From contig JAUWYN010000006.1 of assembly GCA_030615805.1 (NCBI GenBank), forward strand, positions 1 to 28,350: 28,350 nt of DNA. The letters are read 5' to 3'. Origin of the DNA: Hadesarchaea archaeon. Its GTDB lineage: Archaea > Hadarchaeota > Hadarchaeia > Hadarchaeales > Hadarchaeaceae. A model generated the notes under the pieces. The model saw only the letters and a program-made list of their open reading frames with translations. It was not told the origin of the DNA and made no database searches. Position 1 is the first letter of the stretch. The number at the start of each line of letters is the position of its first letter. This document shows positions 1 to 8,122 of the stretch, in pieces. The position numbers and the translations under genes are program-made.

Positions 1-3
1 CAT
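1..3 (-). CDS. start codon of a gene running off the left edge
   Basis: Only the ATG (complement of 1-3) is inside the window. It is supported by a strong ribosome-binding site on the minus strand, GAGGAGGCGG at 17-8, four bases before the ATG. An AT-rich box (TTTAAATA on the minus strand, near 67-74) could be its TATA element. The product cannot be known from here. The gene is divergent from purA. Confidence 0.6.
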
Positions 4-291
4 TTATCCGCCTCCTCGGTTATTTCAAACCACTTATAGGGCAAATTTTCCCTTTATTTAGGCAGTATTTAAACCTTTCCCAAAATGGGCTTTTAAATCG
101 GCGTTTTTAATGAAAATCAAGTTGTTAATAGCTCCGCATGAGGGGGGAACTTTCGCACATCAAGTCATGCTAATAGCTACCAAGTCTCAAACTGTCTGAA
201 ATTTTTCTCACTAACCTCTAATGCACGTTTCGTTTCGGTGGCTTTCAATAAAAATTTAAGGGGGCGCCGCGTAGTGGGCAGAGGTGATGGT
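4..291. promoter_or_regulatory. divergent promoter region upstream of purA
   Basis: This is the intergenic space between the gene leaving the window at left and purA. It is AT-rich with several TTTAAA-like boxes (around 68-74 and 92-97). The sequence GAGGTGAT at 281-288 is a strong archaeal ribosome-binding site and selects TTG 292 as the purA start rather than the longer reading frame from GTG 238. I saw no RNA gene or repeat here. Confidence 0.5.
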
Positions 292-1305
292 TTGCCTTGC
301 ATGATTGTTTCGGGAGGTCAGTGGGGTGACGAAGGCAAGGGGAAAATTGTCGCATATCTCGCGCTTCATGACAAACCGAAAATCGTCGCGCGAGCGGGGG
401 TAGGACCGAATGCAGGTCACACGGTGTACTCCCGAGAAAAGAAATTCGGGCTGCGCCAACTCCCATGTGCATTCGTCTACGAAGGAGCGCGCCTGCTTAT
501 CGGGCCAGGGGTGCTAATCAACCCCGAGGTTGTGCTGAAGGAGGTCGAGCTGACGGGCGCGGGCGATAGGCTCGGCGTGGATCGACGCTGCGCGGTCATC
601 GAGTCCTCACACATCGAGCAAGATCGCACCTCGGTGCACCTGAAGGACAAGATAGGCACCACGGGGACGGGCTGCGGACCAGCGAATGTTGCGAGGGTGA
701 GTCGCGCTGCAAGGCTTGTGGAGGAAATCCCTGAGCTCGAACGCTTTCTCACCGATGTTCCCCAGGAGGTTGGCGATGCTCTACGCGGGGGTGAATTAGT
801 GCTTGTTGAGGGGTCGCAGGGTTTCGGCCTCTCATTGATTTACGGCACCTACCCCTATGTCACGAGCAAGGACACCTCGGCGTGCACGCTTGCGGCTGAT
901 GTGGGTGTGGGTCCGACTAGTGTAGATGATGTCATGCTCGTCTTCAAGGCGTACGTGAGCCGGGTCGGAGCCGGCCCATTTCCGACTGAGATAGCCCAAA
1001 AGGAGGCAGAGCGACTCGGGATCGTCGAGTACGGCACGGTTACCGGTCGGCGGAGGCGCATCGGGACATTCGACTTCGAGCTGGCGAAGCGCGCGGTGAT
1101 GATAAACGGGGCGACCCAACTCACGGTAACTTGCTTAGACCGGCTCTTCAAAGGGAGCTCGGGCGTGCGAAGCTATGGGCAGCTCCCCGCGGATGCAAAG
1201 GCATTCATCGAGCGCATCGAAGGTGAGCTCAAAGTGCCGATCACCCTAATCTCGACGGGCAAGGACCCTGAGAACGTCATCGACCTTCGCTCGGAGAAGC
1301 TCTGA
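292..1305 (+). CDS. purA: adenylosuccinate synthetase
   Basis: PurA joins IMP and aspartate with GTP to make adenylosuccinate, the committed step to AMP. The protein begins PCMIVSGGQWGDEGKGKI, and the GGQWGDEGKGK loop (about residues 8-18) is the GTP/IMP-binding signature. GPNAGHT (about 40) and TGTGCGPA (about 125) are further family motifs. At about 338 residues it is the short archaeal form; bacterial enzymes have about 430. The open frame extends upstream to GTG 238, but the extra 18 residues are unlike the family. A GAGGTGAT ribosome-binding site lies just before TTG 292, so I chose TTG. The stop codon overlaps the ATG of the next gene by one base, so the two are probably cotranscribed. 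Function is secure; the exact start is an inference. Confidence 0.95.
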   Translation: MPCMIVSGGQWGDEGKGKIVAYLALHDKPKIVARAGVGPNAGHTVYSREKKFGLRQLPCAFVYEGARLLIGPGVLINPEVVLKEVELTGAGDRLGVDRRCAVIESSHIEQDRTSVHLKDKIGTTGTGCGPANVARVSRAARLVEEIPELERFLTDVPQEVGDALRGGELVLVEGSQGFGLSLIYGTYPYVTSKDTSACTLAADVGVGPTSVDDVMLVFKAYVSRVGAGPFPTEIAQKEAERLGIVEYGTVTGRRRRIGTFDFELAKRAVMINGATQLTVTCLDRLFKGSSGVRSYGQLPADAKAFIERIEGELKVPITLISTGKDPENVIDLRSEKL

Positions 1306-1847
1306 TGGCACGCTTGGTGATTGCGGTCAGTGGCACCCCGGGCACGGGAAAGTCGATTTTTGCCCGAGCGCTCGCGAAAAAGCTCAACGCTCAAATGATC
1401 GATCTCAACGCGCTCATCCGAAGGAAGAAAATTTACAGGCTCGATGTCGACGGCACGAAGATTGCCGACCTCCAAAAAATGCGGAGGGAGTTCGTCCGCA
1501 CAATTCGAGCTTCTCGCGGCCCGGTCGTCGTCGAGGGGCTGCTGGCTCACCTGCTGCCAAAAAGATACCTCACTCATGTCATCATACTCCGGACCAAACC
1601 AAAGGTCCTCGAGCGCCGCCTTCGTACTCGCAAGTACTCGAAGGTCAAAATTCGCGACAACGTCGAATCGGAGGCCCTGAGCATAATCCTCTGGGAATCC
1701 GTTCAAGCGCACGGTATGGGCAAGGTTTACGAGATCGACATGACAAAACTGAGGTCCGATGCTGCGGTAAAACTGTTCTCGGATGCGCTGGACGGCAAAG
1801 TTTCGCTCAGGCCCGGCAAAGTGGACTGGTTAGAGGAAGTTTTTTAA
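1305..1847 (+). CDS. AK6/Fap7-like adenylate kinase
   Basis: This is a 180-residue P-loop NMP kinase of the AK6/Fap7 family. In archaea and eukaryotes this family has adenylate kinase/ATPase activity and a role in small-subunit ribosome assembly. The Walker A motif GTPGTGKS is at residues 10-17, followed by a VVVEGLLAH strand (about 73-81) typical of the family. The ATG overlaps the purA stop (TGATG), giving translational coupling. The pairing with purA is sensible because both act in adenine nucleotide supply. Family assignment is firm. Whether its main job is AMP phosphorylation or ribosome maturation cannot be told from sequence. Confidence 0.9.
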   Translation: MARLVIAVSGTPGTGKSIFARALAKKLNAQMIDLNALIRRKKIYRLDVDGTKIADLQKMRREFVRTIRASRGPVVVEGLLAHLLPKRYLTHVIILRTKPKVLERRLRTRKYSKVKIRDNVESEALSIILWESVQAHGMGKVYEIDMTKLRSDAAVKLFSDALDGKVSLRPGKVDWLEEVF

Positions 1848-1879
1848 CAAGCGGTGCAATAATTTATTTTGGCGACGAT

Positions 1880-2746
1880 ATGGGCAGCACCGCGCGGACC
1901 GCATTGCTGATGGGTATGCTCACGGGGCTTTTGCTAGCGATGGGCCTCGCGGCGGGGTACCTCACCGGCACCAACATAGTTTTCACCTTCACATTTGCCC
2001 TGATCATGGCCGTGGTACTGAACATCGTCATGTACTGGTACGCCGACCGATGGGTGCTGAGGCTCTACAAGGCCAAAATCGTGAGCGAGGCAGAGGAGCC
2101 TGAGCTGCACCGCACGGTGGAACGCTTGGCCTCGAGTGCACGCCTGCCGAAACCCCGAGTGGCGATCATCCCCAAGGACACGCCAAATGCGTTCGCGACC
2201 GGGCGTAGTCCCTCCCATTCGGTGGTCGCGGTGACGCAGGGAGCGATGCGTTTGTTGAACAAGGATGAGCTTGAGGGAGTACTGAGCCACGAGCTCGCCC
2301 ATGTGAAGAACCGCGACATGTTGATCAACACCATGGCGGCGATTATCGGAGCTGTGATCACCTATGTGATGTGGTTTTCGATATTCGCAGGTGCTGGACG
2401 CAGGGGCCGCGGCGGGGGAGGGGGAATCTTGGCGATCTTGGTGATGGTCATGATACCGTTTGCCGCGATGTTGATTAGACTCTCGATATCCCGTGGACGC
2501 GAATATGGGGCGGACCGCGGTGGGGCCAGCATCTCGCGCAAACCACTCGCGCTGGCGAGCGCCCTGCGAAGCCTTCAATCGGCGGTCAGGAATAAGCCCA
2601 TGCAGGGGGGAAACCCATCGACCTCTCACATGTTTATCGTCAACCCATTCGCAAAGGTCAGCATGAGGGGACTTTTCTCGACCCACCCACCGACTGAGGA
2701 GCGAATTCGACGGCTCGAAGAGATGGCCAGAACTGGACGATTCTAG
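1880..2746 (+). CDS. htpX: HtpX-family membrane zinc metalloprotease
   Basis: This is a 288-residue integral membrane protease of the M48 HtpX family, which removes damaged membrane proteins. Two hydrophobic segments lie at about residues 8-28 and 32-53. The zinc-binding HELAH is at 137-141, and the third ligand is the glutamate of SRGREYGADR (E208). Two further membrane segments surround a glycine-rich loop, at about 150-170 and 182-203. The C-terminal STHPPTEERIRRLE is typical of HtpX. It lies 32 bp after the AK6-like gene. Its stop overlaps the stop of the convergent Sec61-beta gene, so the two transcripts meet tail to tail. Confidence 0.95.
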   Translation: MGSTARTALLMGMLTGLLLAMGLAAGYLTGTNIVFTFTFALIMAVVLNIVMYWYADRWVLRLYKAKIVSEAEEPELHRTVERLASSARLPKPRVAIIPKDTPNAFATGRSPSHSVVAVTQGAMRLLNKDELEGVLSHELAHVKNRDMLINTMAAIIGAVITYVMWFSIFAGAGRRGRGGGGGILAILVMVMIPFAAMLIRLSISRGREYGADRGGASISRKPLALASALRSLQSAVRNKPMQGGNPSTSHMFIVNPFAKVSMRGLFSTHPPTEERIRRLEEMARTGRF

Positions 2747-2919
2747 AACCCGAGCAAAGCTTTGCCGTAAAAACGCAGGAATACCTCGAAAATGATGATG
2801 GCAATGGTGAAAATTATTATGCTCTTTGGCGAGATCTTGATGCCGTGGCCCTCTTCTTTAAAGTAGCGTATCAGCCCAGCGCCCGTAGGCGGCATCGCTT
2901 CCTCTCGTCGTCTGCGCAT
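2743..2919 (-). CDS. Sec61-beta (archaeal SecG) translocon subunit
   Basis: This is a 58-residue tail-anchored subunit of the SecYE-beta protein translocation channel. The sequence has a basic N-terminus (MRRRREEAMP), then TGAGLIRYF at about residues 13-21, GIKISPKS just before the membrane, and one C-terminal transmembrane helix. This is the classic archaeal Sec61-beta pattern. The minus-strand sequence GGTGATG just before ATG 2919 is a good ribosome-binding site and fixes the start. The gene is convergent with htpX, and the two stop codons share two bases. It is easily missed because of its size. Confidence 0.93.
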   Translation of the reverse strand: MRRRREEAMPPTGAGLIRYFKEEGHGIKISPKSIIIFTIAIIIFEVFLRFYGKALLGF

Positions 2920-2989
2920 CTCATCACCATATTTTTATGGAAACCTGAGTTTAAGCCTTTTCTTGAACGTTTAATCTATAGCTCCCCAG

Positions 2990-3502
2990 TTATCCCTCGG
3001 GAGGCATGAATTGACGCTGGAGGGAAACGACTTCCGTGCTGTCCTTGGCGTTGGCGTAAGCTTCGAGCGGCTCGTGATTCAGCTCGAGGAATGTTGGACC
3101 CCACTTGAAAATACCGAGGATCTCCCTCGCACGGCCTCGTTCACCCAAAATGAATAAAGCCGCTGCAAGTGCCTCGGCGGTGCTCAATATCGTTGGGCGT
3201 CCATAGTATGTGGGGTTGGCAGCGACCAAGTAGGGTAGGCTTCGTGGCAACATCTGCTTTCGGAGGCGGGAAATTTGCTCGACCTGCTTCCAAGAACAAT
3301 CGAGCGCCACTAACCCACGTTGGCCCGCAACCTCTACATCTCCTTTGGAAAGCGCCTTCTCTGCAAACGGGTCGAGTAAGACCGCACCGTTCGGCAGATC
3401 ACGGGGCTGGAAAACCATCTGAATTTTCCCAAATCGATGTAAGCGCATCGTGGTGCACTTTTTGGGATTGCACTCTCGGGCGTTAAAGACAACTAGTTCC
3501 AT
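2990..3502 (-). CDS. tsr3: Tsr3-type rRNA aminocarboxypropyltransferase
   Basis: Tsr3 transfers the 3-amino-3-carboxypropyl group of S-adenosylmethionine to a modified uridine of small-subunit rRNA. The 170-residue protein shows the family landmarks: CNPKKCTTMRL (about residues 11-21), LLDPFAEKALS (about 42-52), GLVALDCSW (about 63-71), LPYLVAANPTYYGRP (about 89-103) and FKWGPTFLELN (about 132-142). Homologues often carry an N-terminal ferredoxin-like RLI domain; only the DUF367 part is present here. It is divergent from the amidohydrolase gene across about 66 bp. Confidence 0.9.
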   Translation of the reverse strand: MELVVFNARECNPKKCTTMRLHRFGKIQMVFQPRDLPNGAVLLDPFAEKALSKGDVEVAGQRGLVALDCSWKQVEQISRLRKQMLPRSLPYLVAANPTYYGRPTILSTAEALAAALFILGERGRAREILGIFKWGPTFLELNHEPLEAYANAKDSTEVVSLQRQFMPPEG

Positions 3503-3568
3503 CTGTCTCGGTCATACTGAGTTTGATAAACCTTTAAGTCATGATTGGATAAGGCGGGTTGGGCGTCC
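3503..3568. promoter_or_regulatory. divergent promoter between tsr3 and amidohydrolase gene
   Basis: This short space holds an AT-rich stretch (about 3526-3540, with CTTTAA) that can act as a TATA box. If used on the plus strand, transcription would begin about 25 bases on, only a few bases before ATG 3569. That suggests a nearly leaderless mRNA and supports ATG 3569 over the upstream TTG 3545. Confidence 0.4.
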
Positions 3569-4675
3569 ATGGTCAAGCGAGTACTTTCAAACGCGACCAT
3601 TCTTGAGGGTGAGGAGCTCGAGCTCACGCGCGGCTACCTCGTGGTTCGTGACGGTTTAATTAAAAAAATTTCCGAAGGCTCCCCATCGGGGCGGGCCATC
3701 GATCTAAAACGAGGGTTCATCCTGCCCCCCTTCGTGAACGCGCACACCCACGTCGCTGATTCCGTTGCCAAGGAGCTTTACCTCGGCTTGGCGCAGCCCC
3801 GGGTGGTCGGTCCAAGCGGGGAGAAATTCCGTGCCCTAGGCTCACGTTCGCGTAGCGAGTTGCTTGCATCCGTTCGAGCGACGCTTCAGGACATGCTCCA
3901 CACCGGTACCATAGCCCACTGCGACTTCAGGGAGGGTGAAGCGGAAGGGGTCAAGCTCCTTCGAGGGGCATCACACAAAGCGGTAAAATCAATTATCATG
4001 GGCCGTCCGTCCGCGCTCGAAGAGCTAGACGCGATTCTAGCGAAGTCGGATGGCATCGGGTTGCCCTCGCTCGACGCTTTCGATGATGAGGGACTTCGAT
4101 CGATCGCTGATCAAACTAGGCGGGCAAAGAAACTTCTCTCGGTTCATGTTGCCGAGTTAACGTCTACCCGAGATGAGGTCGAGCGAGCACTTGAACTCAG
4201 CCCATCTTTTATCGTTCATGCGACCCACGCAAACGAGGAAGATTTTGTATCCCTACAAAAGAATAACGTCCCCGTTGTGTTTTGTCCGAGGGCGAACAGC
4301 TTGCTGGGCGTCGGCGTACCTCCCATCAACCTCGCACTCGCAGCTAACGCTCGTTTTTGTTTCGGAACGGATAACACAATGGTATGCCAACCAAACATAT
4401 TTGAGGAACTTTCCTTCGCTTGGGCGTGCCTGCGTCGTGCGGATGCTGCGGCGGGAAGTGAGGAAGCACGTAAACTCCTGCGTGCAGCCACGATCGAACC
4501 CCTAAAACTTTTCAATTTACCGTGGGGGCCCGTTGAGGAGGGGGGCAGCGCGACATTCATGGTGCTCACCCTTGGAAATAATCTCCAGAACCTCACCAAC
4601 GTGCATGCAGGATTGGTCAACCGAGCGCGAGCGGACAATATCCGAGCGATTTACACACACGGCAAAATTTTATAA
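3569..4675 (+). CDS. amidohydrolase of the ATZ/TRZ/deaminase type
   Basis: This is a metal-dependent amidohydrolase (COG0402-like) of about 368 residues. The metal-binding NAHTH is at residues 57-61; later come HVAE, HATH and GTDN, giving the usual set of His, His, His/Glu and Asp ligands. Members deaminate purines, pyrimidines, triazines or formamidopyrimidines, and the substrate here is not evident. It is clearly different from the second amidohydrolase at 26882-28189: it lacks the GTDGAASNNS signature and is shorter. It stands alone between tsr3 and a CBS gene, so context does not help. Start chosen at ATG 3569 because of promoter spacing. Confidence 0.8.
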   Translation: MVKRVLSNATILEGEELELTRGYLVVRDGLIKKISEGSPSGRAIDLKRGFILPPFVNAHTHVADSVAKELYLGLAQPRVVGPSGEKFRALGSRSRSELLASVRATLQDMLHTGTIAHCDFREGEAEGVKLLRGASHKAVKSIIMGRPSALEELDAILAKSDGIGLPSLDAFDDEGLRSIADQTRRAKKLLSVHVAELTSTRDEVERALELSPSFIVHATHANEEDFVSLQKNNVPVVFCPRANSLLGVGVPPINLALAANARFCFGTDNTMVCQPNIFEELSFAWACLRRADAAAGSEEARKLLRAATIEPLKLFNLPWGPVEEGGSATFMVLTLGNNLQNLTNVHAGLVNRARADNIRAIYTHGKIL

Positions 4676-4744
4676 GCTGGGACACCAAGAAAAAATTGTA
4701 TTTTAAGGAGTTAACTTGGCGTAGCGAATGGTGGATGAGAAAAC
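4676..4744 (+). promoter_or_regulatory. promoter and RBS of the four-CBS gene
   Basis: TTGTATTTTAAGG at about 4696-4708 is a plausible TATA region, and GGTGGATGA at about 4731-4739 a ribosome-binding site shortly before ATG 4745. The gene therefore probably has its own promoter. Confidence 0.4.
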
Positions 4745-5581
4745 ATGCAAGTCAAAGATGTGATGACCAAGGAGGTCAAGTGGGTAGAGGTGCCAGGTAC
4801 CCGAGCGGAGGCGCTCGATCTCCTGAGGAAAATGGGTGCAAGCGCGGTCCCCGTGGTGAAGCGGGACACCGATGAGCTTGTTGGGATGGTGAGGCTCCGC
4901 AAGTTGTTCGAGAAATCCGACGAGGAGCAGCTCGCGATGCTCGTCGATCGAGACGTTCCGACGGTTGCGCTAAACGATAAGCTCGAGGAAGCAGCGAACC
5001 GTCTGCTCACAGCTCGCATCCAAAGACTGCCCGTGCTGAAGAACGGAAAACTCGCCGGGATCATCACCGTTCAAGATATCACCTACCGCGCACTCGCCGA
5101 GATGGATGTGGAGCGCCCAGCATCGGATTTCATGCGCCCTCACATCATCGCCGTGTGGGAAGAAACCCCGCTCAAAGCCGCGGTGGAGATCATGGACCTC
5201 TCCGGCTTCCGAGCTCTGCCCGCGATCGACGAGGGCGGCAACCTAGTCGGGATCATCGACGACTCGGATATCCTTAAGGTGAGTAGTGTTGAAACCGAGT
5301 CACGAATGAGCCAGATGACAGGGCGGAGCGAGGGCGATAAATGGACTTGGGACAGCGAAAATCGGATCTACATCACCAAGCGGGAGCTGAAGGTCCCGGA
5401 TAAGCTCGTGCGGGACGTGATGACGAAGGAGCTCGTGACGATAACACGGAAGACCACTGTAAGCAAGGCAGCGCAGCTCATGCAAAAGCACAGGATTGAG
5501 CAGACCCCCGTTTTGTCTCCGGAAGGCAAGCTCGTGGGTATCGTGCGGGATGTCGATTTGCTCCGCGCTTTGGTCGAGTAG
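4745..5581 (+). CDS. protein of four CBS domains
   Basis: This is a 278-residue soluble protein made only of CBS domains, arranged as two Bateman modules. CBS units begin at VKDVMTKEVKWVEV (about residue 3), RDVPTVALND (about 69), ASDFMRPHIIAV (about 127) and VRDVMTKELVTIT (about 223). Each ends with a G-hydrophobic strand such as LVGMVR or LVGIVRDVDLL. Between units 3 and 4 is a linker of about 40 residues rich in charged residues. Such proteins usually sense AMP, ATP or SAM and control a partner. No catalytic domain is fused here and the partner is unknown. Confidence 0.85.
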   Translation: MQVKDVMTKEVKWVEVPGTRAEALDLLRKMGASAVPVVKRDTDELVGMVRLRKLFEKSDEEQLAMLVDRDVPTVALNDKLEEAANRLLTARIQRLPVLKNGKLAGIITVQDITYRALAEMDVERPASDFMRPHIIAVWEETPLKAAVEIMDLSGFRALPAIDEGGNLVGIIDDSDILKVSSVETESRMSQMTGRSEGDKWTWDSENRIYITKRELKVPDKLVRDVMTKELVTITRKTTVSKAAQLMQKHRIEQTPVLSPEGKLVGIVRDVDLLRALVE

Positions 5582-5635
5582 TGATGAATACTTAATTTTT
5601 TAGGGTTTGAGCGCGCTTCCAATTGCGGTGGGACA

Positions 5636-7168
5636 GTGTCCAAAAAGCACGAGGAAGTCATGGAGCTAGCTAAGCGGCGCGGGTTCATTTGGCCATCGTT
5701 CGAAATTTACGGAGGCGTGGCAGGTTTCTACGATTTCGGGCCTCTCGGGGCGCTCCTGAAAAATAATATCATCCAGAAGTGGCGCGAATTTTACGTGGTC
5801 CGAGAAGGGTTCTTCGAGATAGATTCGCCGAGCGTTGTTCCCGAGGAGGTCCTGAAGGCGAGCGGGCACGTCGATCACTTCGTCGACGCGATGGTCGAGT
5901 GTCAGAAGTGTGGTGCAGCATTCAGGGTCGCGGACTTGGCGCGTGAGCAAACAGACAAGGACATCGAGGGGATGCCAAAGGAAGAGATGGATCAGTTCGT
6001 TAAGGGACACAAAGTGCGCTGCCCCGATTGCGGCGGCGAGCTGGGGAAAATTTTCGACTTCAATGCGATGTTTCGAACGGCGATTGGGCCTGGGAGCCAG
6101 CGCGTGGGTTACCTGAGGCCGGAGACTGCGCAGGGAATTTTCATCGATTTCAAGCGGCTCCAGCGCCACGCGCGAGGCAAGCTTCCTTTCGGGGTGGTGC
6201 AGATAGGTAAAGGCTACCGCAACGAGATCTCCCCACGCCAAGGTATCATAAGGCTTCGCGAGTTCACGATGGCAGAGGCCGAGGTCTTCTTCGACCCTGA
6301 GGACCCGCATCACCCGAGGTTTTCCGAACTGGCAGGTGAACAACTCAGGCTTTGGTTGGCGAAAGACCAAGAGAAGGGCAAGGAGCAGTTGACCGAGGTG
6401 ACGGTCGAGCAGGCGGTCAAGGCGAAGCTGGTCTGCAACGAGCTTATGGCCTACTACCTCGCGCTCACCAAGCGCTTCTTGCTGGACCTGGGCATCCCAA
6501 CCGAGGTGATTCGCTTCAGAGAGCAAACCCCCGGGCAACGAGCTCATTATTCGAGCGAAACTTGGGACGCCGAAGTTTCGACGGAGCGGTTCGGCTGGGT
6601 CGAGATCGCTGGGCTAGCCTACCGCACGGATTACGACCTCTCCCGCCACGCCCAGTTCAGCGGGGAGGACTTGACGATATTTTCGGCTGACAAGAAGCGG
6701 AAGGTGCTTTGCCACGTGGTCGAGCCCTCATATGGCATCGATCGTCCACTTTACTGCTTGCTCGAGTACTCGTACGTGTCGGAGAAGAAGCGCAAGTACC
6801 TCCGACTGAAAAAGGACTTGGCCCCAATCGAGGTCGGCATTTTCCCGTTGCTCAACCGTGCGGGCATGCCTGAGAAGGCCCAGGGGGTGTACGGGAATCT
6901 AAAGCTAAAGGGATTCATGGCAGAGCACGACGACGCAGGTTCGATTGGACGCCGCTACGCACGCGCAGACGAGATCGGTACTCCTTACTGCGTGACGATC
7001 GACCACCGAACGCTTGAGGATGACACCGTGACGATACGAGACCGCGACACCACAGATCAAATAAGGGTCAGAATTGAGGAGCTCCCCCGCATCCTGCGCT
7101 CGCTGTTGTGTGATGAAATTCCTTTCTCGGAAGCCGGCCAGCCCGCTAAAAAACCAAGTAAATCATGA
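5636..7168 (+). CDS. glyS: glycyl-tRNA synthetase, archaeal/eukaryotic class II type
   Basis: This enzyme charges tRNA-Gly. The 510-residue protein starts with the typical KRRGFIWPSFEIYGG segment and then FYDFGPLG (about residues 31-38). A zinc knuckle is formed by C89/C92 and C129/C132. Class II motif 2 is GKGYRNEISPRQGI (about 191-204), and motif 3 is the YGIDRPLYCLLE region. The C-terminal anticodon-binding domain ends near SLLCDEIPFSE. The GTG start is preceded by GGTGGGA. The 3' end overlaps the convergent transporter gene by 23 bp. Confidence 0.97.
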   Translation: MSKKHEEVMELAKRRGFIWPSFEIYGGVAGFYDFGPLGALLKNNIIQKWREFYVVREGFFEIDSPSVVPEEVLKASGHVDHFVDAMVECQKCGAAFRVADLAREQTDKDIEGMPKEEMDQFVKGHKVRCPDCGGELGKIFDFNAMFRTAIGPGSQRVGYLRPETAQGIFIDFKRLQRHARGKLPFGVVQIGKGYRNEISPRQGIIRLREFTMAEAEVFFDPEDPHHPRFSELAGEQLRLWLAKDQEKGKEQLTEVTVEQAVKAKLVCNELMAYYLALTKRFLLDLGIPTEVIRFREQTPGQRAHYSSETWDAEVSTERFGWVEIAGLAYRTDYDLSRHAQFSGEDLTIFSADKKRKVLCHVVEPSYGIDRPLYCLLEYSYVSEKKRKYLRLKKDLAPIEVGIFPLLNRAGMPEKAQGVYGNLKLKGFMAEHDDAGSIGRRYARADEIGTPYCVTIDHRTLEDDTVTIRDRDTTDQIRVRIEELPRILRSLLCDEIPFSEAGQPAKKPSKS

Positions 7169-8111
7169 TGGGCAACGCCACGAACAGGGAGATCAAAGTA
7201 AGGTAGAACACCATCGCCCCGTAGAGCTTGAGGTCCAGTTTGAACTTGTATGCGAGGAAGACGTTGAAGACGGCTGGCGGCATCATCGCTTGAATGAGTG
7301 CGGGTTTAGGCGAGATATCGGTGGCTATGACTAACCCAGCCATCCCGATCAATGCGAAGACCACGAGCGGGCAGACCAAGAATCTAATTGCGCCAACGGT
7401 CGCCAGCTTCGATACGTACTTGCGGGGGTTGACGAGGGGCATTTGGTAGCCGACGAACAGAAGCATCAGGGCGAAGAAAGGCTTGGCGAGCCAAACGTCA
7501 AATGTCCCCCTCACCACGTCAGGTAGGTAGGCGTTGAAACCGATGAAGAGCATCGCTGTTATCAACGCCATGGTCGCTGGGAAGACAAGCACGTTTTCTA
7601 GCACGAAGCGCGGGCTTACGCGTCGCTTGCTGGCGGATATCGCGAGCGCCACCCCAAGGATCAAGTGTGGGATCCCTATCGCCACCGCGTAAAGGCTCGC
7701 GGGACCCAAGCCCCCAATCCCGACCATAGCGTATACTAGGGGCAGCCCGAGGTAGGTGACGTTCATGAATGCTGAGTTCAATGTAACAGCGATGGTTGTC
7801 TTTCGGTCGTAGCGCATGAGGGTCGAGAGCCCCACCGCCAACACGAAACAAACGCCCAACCCCACGAAGGCAAAAACCGCCGCGTTACCAAATCCTAAAA
7901 TCTGGTCTAGGTTGTAGCGGGCTATCGAGACGAAGACAACGGTGGGGAGCATCACCCAGAGGATGCCCACGTTGAGGAGGCGGAATGCCGGCTTGGCGAA
8001 CAGTCCCAAAATTCTGACGCGGTTTGTGATAACCCTTATGGCGACCCCGAGGACGATGAGCCCCATGACGTAGAGGGCGGGCGTTAGGTAATCTCCGGGC
8101 GTGGGCCTCAC
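7146..8111 (-). CDS. AEC-family (auxin efflux carrier-like) transporter
   Basis: This is a 321-residue integral membrane protein with about ten hydrophobic helices and no signal peptide. The architecture and motifs such as LNSAFMNVTYLGLPLV (about residues 111-126) and the MMPPAVFNVFLAYKF helix near the C-terminus match the AEC/PIN-like family. These export or import organic acids and amino-acid-like anions. The GTG start lies 11 bp after the aminotransferase stop on the same strand, so the two form an operon. A shared substrate, such as an amino acid or keto acid, is a reasonable inference. The 3' end overlaps glyS. Confidence 0.88.
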   Translation of the reverse strand: MRPTPGDYLTPALYVMGLIVLGVAIRVITNRVRILGLFAKPAFRLLNVGILWVMLPTVVFVSIARYNLDQILGFGNAAVFAFVGLGVCFVLAVGLSTLMRYDRKTTIAVTLNSAFMNVTYLGLPLVYAMVGIGGLGPASLYAVAIGIPHLILGVALAISASKRRVSPRFVLENVLVFPATMALITAMLFIGFNAYLPDVVRGTFDVWLAKPFFALMLLFVGYQMPLVNPRKYVSKLATVGAIRFLVCPLVVFALIGMAGLVIATDISPKPALIQAMMPPAVFNVFLAYKFKLDLKLYGAMVFYLTLISLFVALPIMIYLVF

Positions 8112-8122
8112 CAGCTAGCTGT

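Noticed and set aside
1934..2686. 250-codon minus-strand frame opposite htpX
   Set aside because: Rich in His, Arg and Gln from antisense reading of a well-supported HtpX gene; no motif.
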